Shown piece after piece: positions 7,331 through 15,316 of a stretch of 37,424 bases of DNA (positions are counted from its first letter, which is position 1; each line of letters begins with the position of its first letter). The stretch is from Deltaproteobacteria bacterium (GTDB lineage Bacteria > Desulfobacterota > Desulfarculia > Adiutricales > JAGVGV01), in assembly GCA_015233515.1 (NCBI GenBank), contig JADFXS010000008.1, forward strand, positions 1 through 37,424, given 5' to 3'. A program made the translations under genes and the position numbers. The notes under the pieces are model-generated. The model searched no databases and was not told the DNA's origin. It was given only the letters and a program-made list of their open reading frames with translations.

Positions 7331-7656
7331 CCGCGGACGAATTATATGCAACCCTGAAGAAACTTCAGGAACCCAAAGGCTATTTTTTTAACCATGATAC
7401 GGAGTTGGTCAGGGATTTGCTCGAGGCCCTCCTGATCAACAAGGACAGATACGGTTATATGGCTTGTCCTTGCCGCCTGGCCTCCGGCGACAGAGCCAAT
7501 GACCGGGATATTGTCTGTCCTTGCGTGTATCGAGACCCGGATGTGGCGGAATACGGATCTTGTTTCTGCGGATTATATGTTTCCGCCGCCTGGAATCAAG
7601 ATCGCCGGCCGTTCAGCTATGTCCCCGACCGGCGGCCACCGGAAAAGGTGATTTAA
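7327..7656 (+). CDS. Ferredoxin:thioredoxin reductase catalytic chain homologue
   Basis: A 109-residue iron-sulfur protein. It carries the FTR cysteine pattern: C47-P-C49, C64-P-C66 and C79-F-C81. By comparison with cyanobacterial FTR, C47, C64, C66 and C79 would bind the 4Fe-4S cluster and C49-C81 would form the redox disulfide. The plant and cyanobacterial CHC motif is CFC here, so the active-site histidine is replaced, and the spacers (14 and 12 residues) differ from the plant 16 and 8. No FTR variable chain is nearby, as is usual outside phototrophs. Coupled through ATGA to the glutaredoxin, its likely partner. Confidence 0.92.
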   Translation: MTADELYATLKKLQEPKGYFFNHDTELVRDLLEALLINKDRYGYMACPCRLASGDRANDRDIVCPCVYRDPDVAEYGSCFCGLYVSAAWNQDRRPFSYVPDRRPPEKVI

Positions 7657-7697
7657 CCTATTGCCTGACAACAATTCGCTCGGGTAACCATAACGGC

Positions 7698-7727
7698 TTG
7701 ACAGATAAATGATGGGGGAGAAATAAT
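7698..7727 (+). promoter_or_regulatory. Strong sigma-70-type promoter upstream of the SPFH gene
   Basis: A perfect TTGACA at 7698-7703 is followed after 18 bases by AATAAT at 7722-7727 (five of six matches). A transcript from here would have a leader of about 260 bases, with a strong hairpin close to its 5' end. Confidence 0.55.
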
Positions 7728-7741
7728 CGGTGTCGTCCCTG

Positions 7742-7766
7742 GTTGGCGGAAAACTTCTCCGCCAAC
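7742..7766. other. Perfect 9-pair hairpin in the SPFH leader
   Basis: GTTGGCGGA (7742-7750) pairs with TCCGCCAAC (7758-7766) around a seven-base loop. No T-run follows on either strand. It lies just downstream of the promoter at 7698, so it could stabilise the transcript or act as an operator. Confidence 0.5.
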
Positions 7767-7789
7767 AACGCGTCCCTCCTCGGTAATCA

Positions 7790-7818
7790 TTGACTTTACA
7801 GCCTTTCTCCAGTATTCT
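7790..7818 (+). promoter_or_regulatory. Second candidate promoter upstream of the SPFH gene
   Basis: TTGACT at 7790-7795 and TATTCT at 7813-7818 with a 17-base spacer. It would give a leader of about 170 bases for the gene at 7995. Confidence 0.4.
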
Positions 7819-7994
7819 GATGTATAGATTCCGGCGTTATCCCGCGGGCAAGGTAGATCACAGCCCATTTACTGTAGGTCCACCGGCGATATTCCGCCAG
7901 TCCCGAATGGTTCCGGAGATGGAGATAGTGGTGGGCGATCTGTTACGCCTGTATTGAGATACAAACATTTTCAGCGTCAGGGAGGATGGACATA

Positions 7995-9143
7995 ATGGGC
8001 CTTTGGAATAAATTAAAAGGTGAACTTGTCGACATCATCGAATGGTTAGACAATACCAGGGACACGCTTGTCTATCGATTTGAACGTTATGATAATGAGA
8101 TCAAGTATGGAGCTCAACTGATCGTCCGAGAAGGCCAGGCCGCGGTTTTTGTCAACGAAGGGGCGTTATGTGATGTATTTTATCCCGGGACCCACACTCT
8201 GGTAACTCAGAACTTACCTATTCTTAGCACTCTTCGCGGCTGGAAACATGGCTTTAGCAGTCCATTTAAAGCCGAAGTGTATTTTTTCAACACCCGACAA
8301 TTTACTAATCAAAAATGGGGAACTCCGGGGCCTTGCACCATGCGTGACGCCGATTTCGGTATCGTGCGAGTCACGGCTTTCGGCACCTATGCCATGCGGA
8401 TCACTGACCCGGCCTTGTTTCTTCGAGAAGTGGTCGGTACGGAAGGCCGGTCCACCACGGATGATGTCCAGGCTCATCTTCGCGGTAAATTCGGGGTCCT
8501 TATCAAGGAAGCCATGCCGGAGATGGGTATTCCCATAATCGATTTGGAAGGCAAAGTCCGGATTCTTGGCGAAAAATTACGCGACCGCGTGGGCTTGGAC
8601 TTCCTTAAACTTGGTTTGGAAGTTACCGATGTTCAAGTCCAGGACATCGGCCTGCCTGAAGAAGTGGAAAAAGCCATTGACAAGGGTGGAGCCATGCGGG
8701 CCATTGGAAACCTCGGCGCTTATGCTCAATACGAAGCGGCCAGTTCCATCCGGGACGTTGCCCAAAACCCCGGGGCCGGCGGTCTTGCCGGCGCGGCCAT
8801 GGGCATGGGCATGGGCGTGGCCATGGCCGGCCAGATGGCCGGAGTCATGGGCCAGCAACAAGCATATCAGCAGCCGTACCAAGCACCTGGTCCCGCAACC
8901 CCCGCCGGCCCCCCGCCGATTCCTCAGCCGGTTCAGTTTTTTGTGGCTGTAGGAGGTCAGCAGGCTGGTCCTTTTGATTTGAATGCTCTTCGACAACAAG
9001 CCATGACCGGACAGTTCACGCGAGATTCCCTGGTTTGGAAACAAGGTCTGGCCAACTGGACTCCGGCGGGACAGGTTCCGGACCTTGCCGGCTTGTTCGG
9101 CCAAGCGCCGCCGCCGCTTCCACCCATACCCCCATCGGCTTGA
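7995..9143 (+). CDS. SPFH-domain (YdjI-like) protein with C-terminal GYF_2 domain
   Basis: A 382-residue protein. Residues about 1-240 form an SPFH/band-7-like domain of the YdjI type sometimes annotated virion core protein: YGAQLIVREGQAAVFVNEGA, GTYAMRITDPALFLREVVG and LGLEVTDVQVQDIGLPEEVEKAI. A glycine/methionine-rich linker (repeated GMGMG) and a Q/P-rich stretch follow. The last 60 residues form a GYF_2-type adaptor: QQAGPFDLNALRQQAMTGQ and LVWKQGLANWTPAGQVPDL. No transmembrane helix is obvious. Such proteins are thought to scaffold membrane-associated complexes; the partner here is unknown. Start at 7995 has GGAGG nine bases upstream; the in-frame ATG at 7986 abuts that site and is unlikely. 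Confidence 0.88.
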   Translation: MGLWNKLKGELVDIIEWLDNTRDTLVYRFERYDNEIKYGAQLIVREGQAAVFVNEGALCDVFYPGTHTLVTQNLPILSTLRGWKHGFSSPFKAEVYFFNTRQFTNQKWGTPGPCTMRDADFGIVRVTAFGTYAMRITDPALFLREVVGTEGRSTTDDVQAHLRGKFGVLIKEAMPEMGIPIIDLEGKVRILGEKLRDRVGLDFLKLGLEVTDVQVQDIGLPEEVEKAIDKGGAMRAIGNLGAYAQYEAASSIRDVAQNPGAGGLAGAAMGMGMGVAMAGQMAGVMGQQQAYQQPYQAPGPATPAGPPPIPQPVQFFVAVGGQQAGPFDLNALRQQAMTGQFTRDSLVWKQGLANWTPAGQVPDLAGLFGQAPPPLPPIPPSA

Positions 9144-9251
9144 GCGGACGAAGACCGGATAATCCCGATCATAACGACTCTAAGTGGCGAAATGACGTTT
9201 GAGATGGACGGAAGAGGGGATGCGCGCGACCTTGATACAGGCTCCGCGATA

Positions 9252-9372
9252 TTGAAGCTCCCCGCGGCAAGCGACAAGGAATCTTTTACATGTCGGGAAC
9301 GAACGCGTTTAATTTTTCTGCGCGCTAACTCCGCGGCAAGCTGCGGGGAACACGCTCGCCTGCATGTTCAAC
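9252..9372 (-). repeat. Palindromic intergenic repeat, copy 3 (two hairpins)
   Basis: Full-length copy in reverse orientation: TTGAAGCTCCCCGCGGCAAG, a degenerate first hairpin, ACATGTCGGGAACGAACGCG, TTTAATTTTT, GCTAACTCCGCGGCAAGC, TGCGGGGAA, CGCTCGCCTGCATG and TTCAA. It fills most of the 9144-9412 gap. Confidence 0.8.
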
Positions 9373-9412
9373 ATCATTTTTAAAGCAATATATTACGCGC
9401 GGAAAAGATTTG

Positions 9413-10042
9413 ATGGCAACTGAACCGAGCATAAAAAAATCCACGGCCGCCTTGATCACGGTGGCGGCCTTCATCCTTGGCGTGGTCACCGGCCTGTTCA
9501 TAGCCGCCTACAAAGGACCGCCTCCAGGGCTGACCGCGGGCTCCATGCCCCCCAAAGGCCCCATGGCCTCCAACAGCCAAACCAATCTCGACGAAAATCC
9601 GGTCCAAATGGCCGAAGTCCAATCACAGCTGACGGCGCTGAAAGAAAAAATCAAGGCCAATCCCGCTCAGGTGGAATTGTATGTCGAAGCCGGCAACCTG
9701 CTCTTCGATCACAATCTACATGAACAGGCAATCACTTATTATGAACAGGCCCTGGAAATCGGCGGAGAAAATCCCGATATCCTGACCGATGCCGGTATCA
9801 GCTACCGGCATCTCGGAAAATCACAGAAAGCAGTCGATTTTTTTCGTCGCGCCCGCAAGGCCAACTCCAAACATGAAAATTCCGCCCTCAACCTGGGCAT
9901 TGTTCTGTTTCATGATCTAAAAGACAATAAAGCGGCTTTAGAAGCCTGGCGGGATTATCTGGCCCTGAATCCTCAAGGACAAAGGGCCGATATGATCCGC
10001 CGGGTCGTGAAACAGATAGAAGAAGAGCAGAAAACCAAATAA
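9413..10042 (+). CDS. Membrane-anchored TPR protein
   Basis: A 209-residue protein with one N-terminal transmembrane segment (STAALITVAAFILGVVTGLF), a flexible Pro/Ser/Asn-rich linker to about residue 60, then three TPR units (VELYVEAGNLLFDHNLHEQA, PDILTDAGISYRHLGKSQKA, SALNLGIVLFHDLKDNKAAL). The TPR part probably faces the periplasm and mediates protein contacts, reminiscent of the CcmI/NrfG-like TPR family, but no cytochrome maturation genes are near. Start ATG at 9413 is preferred over the TTG one codon earlier. It is probably co-transcribed with the DUF1178 gene 37 bases downstream. Confidence 0.85.
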   Translation: MATEPSIKKSTAALITVAAFILGVVTGLFIAAYKGPPPGLTAGSMPPKGPMASNSQTNLDENPVQMAEVQSQLTALKEKIKANPAQVELYVEAGNLLFDHNLHEQAITYYEQALEIGGENPDILTDAGISYRHLGKSQKAVDFFRRARKANSKHENSALNLGIVLFHDLKDNKAALEAWRDYLALNPQGQRADMIRRVVKQIEEEQKTK

Positions 10043-10079
10043 ATTGCCAATTGGCTGATGAAATGATAGTTACGAAAGT

Positions 10080-10493
10080 ATGATTATTTACGATCTCAAA
10101 TGTATCCAAGGCCACGCTTATGAAGGCTGGTTCGATAACGCGGATGCATTCCAGGAACAGCAGGAGAAAGGCCTGATTACCTGCCCTGTTTGCGGCACTT
10201 CTGATGTGGATCGCAAACCGTCCACTTTTGGTATTTCCAGGCAACGTCACCGGGAAGCGCCGGAAGCCCCGTCGCCAAACCATATAACCCAATTGATAGA
10301 ATACATTAAGAACAATTTTGAAGATGTGGGACCGACGTTTGCCCGAGAAGCCCTGAAAATGCACTATGGGGTGACGGAACATCGCAACATCCGCGGGGTC
10401 AGCTCAACTCAGGAAGAAGAACTCCTACGCCAGGAAGGGGTTAAATTTTTTAAAATTCCCGCTGAACCTCCGCCATCTTCCGATGAAGATTAA
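10080..10493 (+). CDS. DUF1178 family zinc-ribbon-like protein
   Basis: A 137-residue protein with the DUF1178 start MIIYDLKCIQGHAYEGWF, a CPVCG knuckle at about residues 35-39, and the family helix FAREALKMHYGVTEHRNIRG. The cysteine pattern (one Cys near 8, then CxxC) resembles the FmdB-type zinc-ribbon regulators, so metal binding is likely. The biochemical role of the family is not known. The acidic, proline-rich tail (PAEPPPSSDED) looks disordered. Confidence 0.9.
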   Translation: MIIYDLKCIQGHAYEGWFDNADAFQEQQEKGLITCPVCGTSDVDRKPSTFGISRQRHREAPEAPSPNHITQLIEYIKNNFEDVGPTFAREALKMHYGVTEHRNIRGVSSTQEEELLRQEGVKFFKIPAEPPPSSDED

Positions 10494-10690
10494 TCGCCTG
10501 TATTAATCCCGCGGCTCCGGATCACGCGTCAATTTCCGGCTATTGAGGCGCTGAAGCGGAAAACGGCGTTTAATTTCCGGCTTGTCCACCTGACAACCAG
10601 CTATTGCGTCGGAAGGGATAGGCGAGCAGATGTTCGTTTCCCCAGCCTCGTTATATTGTCAATTTTTACCTAATCCACGTGAGGAATTTT

Positions 10691-11827
10691 GTGGCTCTTT
10701 CCTTTGAACAAGGTCCCATCAGACCACCCAGTGAAGCACAAAGCCTGTTGTTACGCTTTACCAGAAACTGCAGCTGGAATAACTGTCTGTTCTGCCCGGT
10801 GTACAAAGGCCGACGTTTTTCCCGTAGAACCGTGACCGAGGTCAAGGACGATATCCGGGTCGTGGCCGAAATCATCAACGAGGTCCGAGCAATGTCTTCG
10901 ACCCTCGGCTGGTCCGGACAAGTGACGCCGCAGGTGGCCAATTACTATTATCGTCAAGACTGCTCCACGAGTTTTCTTAACGTAGTCGCTTGGTTGTATT
11001 TTCAAACCGGAGCTGTTTTTCTCCAGGATGCCAATAATTTGATCATCAAAACCGACGACTTGGTCGCGATGCTGGAATATCTTTTCCAGATGATTCCCGG
11101 AATCACCCGGGTTACGAGTTATGCCCGGGCCCAGACGGCCGCTCGTAAATCAGCCGAAGAGCTCCAGGCCATTCATGCCGCTGGTCTCAATCGCATTCAT
11201 GTGGGTATGGAATCAGGCAGTGATCAAGTTCTCAAGTTTATGAAAAAAGGGGTAACCGCCGCCGCGCAGATCCATGGGGGCCAAAAGATAAAAGCCGCGG
11301 GCATGGAACTATCTGAATATTACATGCCGGGTTTGGGAGGCAGAATAATGTGGCGTGAGCACGCCACGGAGTCCGCCAAGGTGCTCAACCAGATCAACCC
11401 CGACTATATCCGTCTGAGAACTCTGCGGATTCCGGATCGTACCAATTTGTTTTCCGAAGTCCGGGACGGTCGCTTTCAACCGCAGACGGACGATGAAGTA
11501 GTGGAAGAAATCAGACTTTTTATTGAGCAGCTGGATGGGATCGGCAGTTTTGTCGGTTCCGACCATATCATGAATCTTTTACAGGATGTCGAAGGGTATC
11601 TGCCCGGCGATAAAGATTTGATGCTCCAAAAAATTGATCGTTATTTATCTTTAAACCAAAGAGACAGGTTGCATTATCGTGTGGGACGCCGCATGGGTGT
11701 TTATCAGGGCGTCGCGGATATGACTAACTCTGATTTGTTTCGTAAAGTGGAAACAACCCTTGTCTCCCTGGAGCGACGATCCGACGTGGAAAATATTCTC
11801 AATGATATGGCTGATAAAATGATTTAA
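10691..11827 (+). CDS. Radical SAM protein with a CX4CX2C cluster motif
   Basis: A 378-residue enzyme. The 4Fe-4S ligands are in C27-SWNN-C32-LF-C35-PVYKG, a CX4CX2C spacing instead of the usual CX3CX2C. Further radical SAM barrel elements are LNRIHVGMESGSDQVLKFMKKG (GxExG-like core) and YYMPGLGG. No SPASM-type extra cysteines or B12 domain are seen. The reaction is unknown. The start is set at the GTG at 10691 because GAGG lies six bases upstream; a GTG at 10679 has no such site. It stands alone, with a 197-base gap before it that shows no feature and repeat copy 4 right after it. Confidence 0.9.
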   Translation: MALSFEQGPIRPPSEAQSLLLRFTRNCSWNNCLFCPVYKGRRFSRRTVTEVKDDIRVVAEIINEVRAMSSTLGWSGQVTPQVANYYYRQDCSTSFLNVVAWLYFQTGAVFLQDANNLIIKTDDLVAMLEYLFQMIPGITRVTSYARAQTAARKSAEELQAIHAAGLNRIHVGMESGSDQVLKFMKKGVTAAAQIHGGQKIKAAGMELSEYYMPGLGGRIMWREHATESAKVLNQINPDYIRLRTLRIPDRTNLFSEVRDGRFQPQTDDEVVEEIRLFIEQLDGIGSFVGSDHIMNLLQDVEGYLPGDKDLMLQKIDRYLSLNQRDRLHYRVGRRMGVYQGVADMTNSDLFRKVETTLVSLERRSDVENILNDMADKMI

Positions 11828-11836
11828 CGGTTTCTG

Positions 11837-12000
11837 TTGAACATGCCAGCTCGCTAACCCCGCAGCCTGCTGCGGGGTTAGCGAGCAAAAAATTAAAATG
11901 CGTTCGTTCCTCACATGTCGAAGATTCCTCGCCGTTTGCGGCGAGGAGTTTCAACATGCCAGCGAGCGCATTCCCCGTAGCCTGCTGCGGGGAACTTCAA
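11837..12000 (+). repeat. Palindromic intergenic repeat, copy 4 (three hairpins)
   Basis: The longest copy: the unit plus an extra terminal hairpin. Hairpin 1 is a perfect 17-pair stem, GCTCGCTAACCCCGCAG with its complement around CCTG. Hairpin 2 is CTCGCCG/CGGCGAG around TTTG. Hairpin 3 is CCCCGTAGC/GCTGCGGGG with one G-U pair. Between them lie AAAATGCGTTCGTTCCTCAC and ATGTCGAAGATTC. It occupies nearly all of the radical SAM/diguanylate cyclase gap. Confidence 0.85.
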
Positions 12001-12038
12001 TGAGTTACCTAGCTCATGATACGGTCACGAGGTGAGCA

Positions 12039-13472
12039 GTGGAAGTACGGGAAAAAGATGTCGCGGTTGATATTAAAGAGTTACAAAAAAAATATAATGT
12101 AGCACATAAGAATCTTCGCCGCGCCGAAATTCTCTCGAAGGAGGTTCAAGACTCATATGGACAGTTGGTCGCCACCTTGGCCGTCTTGGCCATGGATGAC
12201 CATCCGCCGCGATTGAACTCCGAACTGGAAAGTCTCAAGCAAATTTTACCCACTCATCCCTCCGCCGAAAAAATCGGCGAAATTACCAATAATTTAAAAA
12301 AATTCGTGATCATTTCCGAAAGTAAAGGGAAATCAGCCGAACCCGCGCCTCAAGGCCGCCCTGAAGGTCTGGAGGAAAATCTCAAGGATATTCTCGTCCA
12401 GATCATCCGCCACATCGCCAGCCTGGAAATGGACTCCATCGAAAAAAAGGCTCAAGCTCTGATCAAGACCATACAGACGGAATTTAATCAAAGTAACTGG
12501 CATTTATATGTTGAAGAGACCCAAGAGCTCGTTTTCCGGCTAAAAAAGGCCGTCTTGGAATCCCGTCAGCAACTGGCCGACTTAACGCAGGAAATTTTTC
12601 GGAGCCTGGAAGACACCGAAAATGATTTTCTGGAGACTCTGGACACGGAAACTCAGCACTTAACCAGCACCAGGGAAAGTTTTGATCGTCAAGTGGCCGG
12701 TGATATCAAGGCCATTGAACTGTCCTTCGACATCGAAGGCGCCACTATCACGCAAATCCGGACAAAAGTTTTTGAAAAAATCACTTCAATCCGCCAGAAA
12801 CTATTGAAAAAACGCGAGGAAGACGCGGCGCGTCTCAAGCAAATGGCCGCCGAAAAAGCCGGCGTGGAAAGGCGTCTGGCGGATATCCATCAGCGGTATC
12901 AAGATTTTTCGCAAAAAAGCCAGGAAATGCTGGCCGAAATGGAAAAATTCCGACAAGCTTCCCAGAGCGACGGGTTGACCAATATTTATAATCGGCGAGC
13001 CTATGATCTGCAGATAGCCAAGGCCCTGGAAGAATTAAAAAATGGGCATTTGGCCCGTTTTGCCTTGATTATCTTCGATGTGGATCACTTCAAGGAATTC
13101 AATACCAATTACGGTCACCGGGCCGGCGACTTGGTTTTGAAACATGTCGCCCGGTTCGCCGGCCAGAATTTACGCCAAGGTGATTTTTTAGCCAGGTATG
13201 GTGGTGATGAATTTATCATCATACTGCCGGAGGCCGATCTGAGCATCGGAGCCAAAATTTCGGAAAAAATAAGTACGGTTGTCAAATCCGTGGAGTTCAA
13301 AATCTACAAGGATCAAGATTTGACCGTCAGCATCGGACTGAGTATGGGCGTTAGTCAAGGGCGGACGAATGATGATGCCGGATCGATTTTTAGCCGGGCG
13401 GATCAAGCCTTGTATCGAGCCAAGGATTTAGGCCGGAATCGGGTGTGTACCGAAGCGGACATAAAAAAATGA
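12039..13472 (+). CDS. Diguanylate cyclase (GGDEF) with long coiled-coil N-terminus
   Basis: A 477-residue cytoplasmic protein. Residues 1-300 are helical and charged with heptad-like stretches (for example near 270-310, RLKQMAAEKAGVERRLADI), with no transmembrane segment and no recognised sensor domain. The C-terminal GGDEF domain (about 305-470) is complete: DGLTNIYNRRAYD, FDVDHFKEFNTNYGHRAGD, and the intact GGDEF near residue 388. RQGD, five residues before GGDEF, fits the RxxD product-inhibition site. It should make cyclic di-GMP from two GTP. The GTG start at 12039 has GAGGTG four bases upstream. The N-terminal input signal is unknown. Confidence 0.92.
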   Translation: MEVREKDVAVDIKELQKKYNVAHKNLRRAEILSKEVQDSYGQLVATLAVLAMDDHPPRLNSELESLKQILPTHPSAEKIGEITNNLKKFVIISESKGKSAEPAPQGRPEGLEENLKDILVQIIRHIASLEMDSIEKKAQALIKTIQTEFNQSNWHLYVEETQELVFRLKKAVLESRQQLADLTQEIFRSLEDTENDFLETLDTETQHLTSTRESFDRQVAGDIKAIELSFDIEGATITQIRTKVFEKITSIRQKLLKKREEDAARLKQMAAEKAGVERRLADIHQRYQDFSQKSQEMLAEMEKFRQASQSDGLTNIYNRRAYDLQIAKALEELKNGHLARFALIIFDVDHFKEFNTNYGHRAGDLVLKHVARFAGQNLRQGDFLARYGGDEFIIILPEADLSIGAKISEKISTVVKSVEFKIYKDQDLTVSIGLSMGVSQGRTNDDAGSIFSRADQALYRAKDLGRNRVCTEADIKK

Positions 13473-13706
13473 AAAACCGTCGGTCCGCATATTTGACCTA
13501 TGAGTATCAAACTGTGGCTGCGTGGAAATGAATTCGGGCGGCCTATTTTCGCGCTTATAATTGTCCGATAAGATATATTATGTAAACTAAACCAAGCGGG
13601 CAAACCATGTTCCCAGTTCCCAGCCCGGCAGACCCCAGTCCAAGGCCTTGTCGCCGACGGAGCCCCAAAATCCTCTCCAGCCGACTCTTCAGGAATTTCT
13701 CGCGGT

Positions 13707-14813
13707 TTATTGATTATCCGGGGCCTTGACCAGTTTAATCAAAGTTATCTCCGGAGTGGTTCCCACCCGGACCGGAGGTCCCCAGGTTCCGGTGCCCGCC
13801 GATACATACAGCCGGCTTTTTTGGCCCAGATCGAACATGCCGTGGAGATACGGAAAAAACAATTTAACTACATGTCCAAACGGCCACAATTGTCCGTTGT
13901 GAGTATGCCCGGAAAGCATCAATTGAAATCGACCAACCGCTCGCGGGTCCGGTTGGGGGCGATGTTTTAGAATCAACACCGGGCCTTGGTCCGGCAACCG
14001 ATCCAATAAGACCATTTCCGATGATTGAGCACCGCCATCCGGATCATCAATCCCGATCAGCGTCCCTAAACCGGCCACCGGTCTAACCCGGTTTTTGAGC
14101 AGTTCAAATCCGGCCGCCTGGTGAAATTGTTGGGAAATATCCCAACCGGCGGCGTGGTTGGCGTAGATTTCATGGTTGCCGTTCACGGCAAATTTACCCA
14201 AAGGTGGTTTTATCTTGGCTAATTTGGCGGCCAGTTCCTCCCACGGATCCAAATGAAAACCGGTTTCAATCAGATCACCGGCGGAAATGAGCAGATCAAA
14301 TTGAAGGTTGTTTAAAATAGTTAATATCCGATTAAGGCGTGATTCCGACTCGACGGAATGTAAATGGACATCGCTGATAACGGCTATGTTTATTTTACCG
14401 GGCGCGGCCGGCAAACGCTCCATTTCCACCGTTATTTCTTTCACCTGTATTTCGCGGGCTTGAATGGTTCCCCATAAACAAATCAAGACGCCGATACTGA
14501 GAATGCCCCAGGCGACAGGTCGTACTGCTCCTCCGCCCCCGATTAATTTGATGAACAAGAGTACGAGAGCGCCGAGGAACAGATAAAAGATGAGGCCGAA
14601 CCACCAGAAGGTGACCGCAGCCCAAACACCGGTTCTCTCGCCGGTGACATTGGAAAGGGCTGGTGATAAAATCATGATAATAAACCATATTTTAAAAGCA
14701 TTTATTAATGTAATGGGTAAACTGAGCGCGGAGATGAGCCTGGAAAAAACCAGCCAATTCATCAAGGCATACAACACTGTGAAAATCGTATAGAAAACAA
14801 TGACACCCAACAT
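13707..14813 (-). CDS. Membrane metallophosphoesterase (YkuE/YaeI-like)
   Basis: A protein of about 368 residues with four N-terminal transmembrane helices (about 1-120), then a calcineurin-type phosphoesterase domain: SDVHLHS (DxH), GDLIETG (GDxx), NGNHEIY (GNHE) and SGHTHNGQLWP (GHTH), ending in GTGTWGPPVRVG. These are the binuclear metal ligands of the family. Related enzymes hydrolyse lipid-linked substrates such as UDP-diacylglucosamine; the substrate here is unproven. The ATG at 14813 is preferred; TTG at 14825 and GTG at 14822 are alternative starts. The 13473-13706 gap downstream shows no gene or clear terminator. Confidence 0.9.
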   Translation of the reverse strand: MLGVIVFYTIFTVLYALMNWLVFSRLISALSLPITLINAFKIWFIIMILSPALSNVTGERTGVWAAVTFWWFGLIFYLFLGALVLLFIKLIGGGGAVRPVAWGILSIGVLICLWGTIQAREIQVKEITVEMERLPAAPGKINIAVISDVHLHSVESESRLNRILTILNNLQFDLLISAGDLIETGFHLDPWEELAAKLAKIKPPLGKFAVNGNHEIYANHAAGWDISQQFHQAAGFELLKNRVRPVAGLGTLIGIDDPDGGAQSSEMVLLDRLPDQGPVLILKHRPQPDPRAVGRFQLMLSGHTHNGQLWPFGHVVKLFFPYLHGMFDLGQKSRLYVSAGTGTWGPPVRVGTTPEITLIKLVKAPDNQ

Positions 14814-15081
14814 GATGGCCACCAAACCATACGGACGAAATCATCATTCCGCCCGTAAAATTAGAAGGATTATTCCAAATTGATAAAGGTTTGATTCGTT
14901 CCGGGCCGATCCGCTCATCCCCGGAACTCTCACCCCCGTCCTAGTTGATCTTCCACTTATTCTGATCAGTAGCGCGCATCATGGCTTTATATCATGGTTT
15001 AGTCGGAATACGGTATATCGGTTTTCAAGATCGGCCATAAGGAGATTCTGAGCCCGCGGACCATAATTATTAATTTTAAAT

Positions 15082-15112
15082 TTGACATGACTTGAAGAGG
15101 CGCGTAAATAAT
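15082..15112 (+). promoter_or_regulatory. Weak promoter candidate in the 14814-15316 gap
   Basis: TTGACA at 15082-15087 with AATAAT at 15107-15112, a 19-base spacer that is longer than ideal, within an AT-rich stretch. Nothing else is recognised in the 500-base gap between the divergent phosphoesterase and hydrolase genes. Confidence 0.3.
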
Positions 15113-15316
15113 CTAATTAACTTTATCGTTTAAGCGATCATTGCCCTTCATGATAAATCATTTTGCATTTTCCCGAGAGATCGACGTCAACCAAGGCGTC
15201 GCTTCATGTGTATCTTCGCCAAATCTACAAGATGAATCGTCAATTTTCTTGGAGGGAAAAAAACGATCGATCCGTCCCTGACTAGGACGCCAATACAACC
15301 GCCTCAGGAGGTTTGC

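Noticed and set aside
11837..11880. Terminator for the radical SAM gene (17-pair stem)
   Set aside because: The plus strand has A, not T, after the stem, and the hairpin belongs to the dispersed repeat family.
13580..13690. Short tryptophan-rich minus-strand frame downstream of the phosphoesterase
   Set aside because: It has no start codon or ribosome binding site and is about 30 codons long; no frameshift joining it to the phosphoesterase could be shown.
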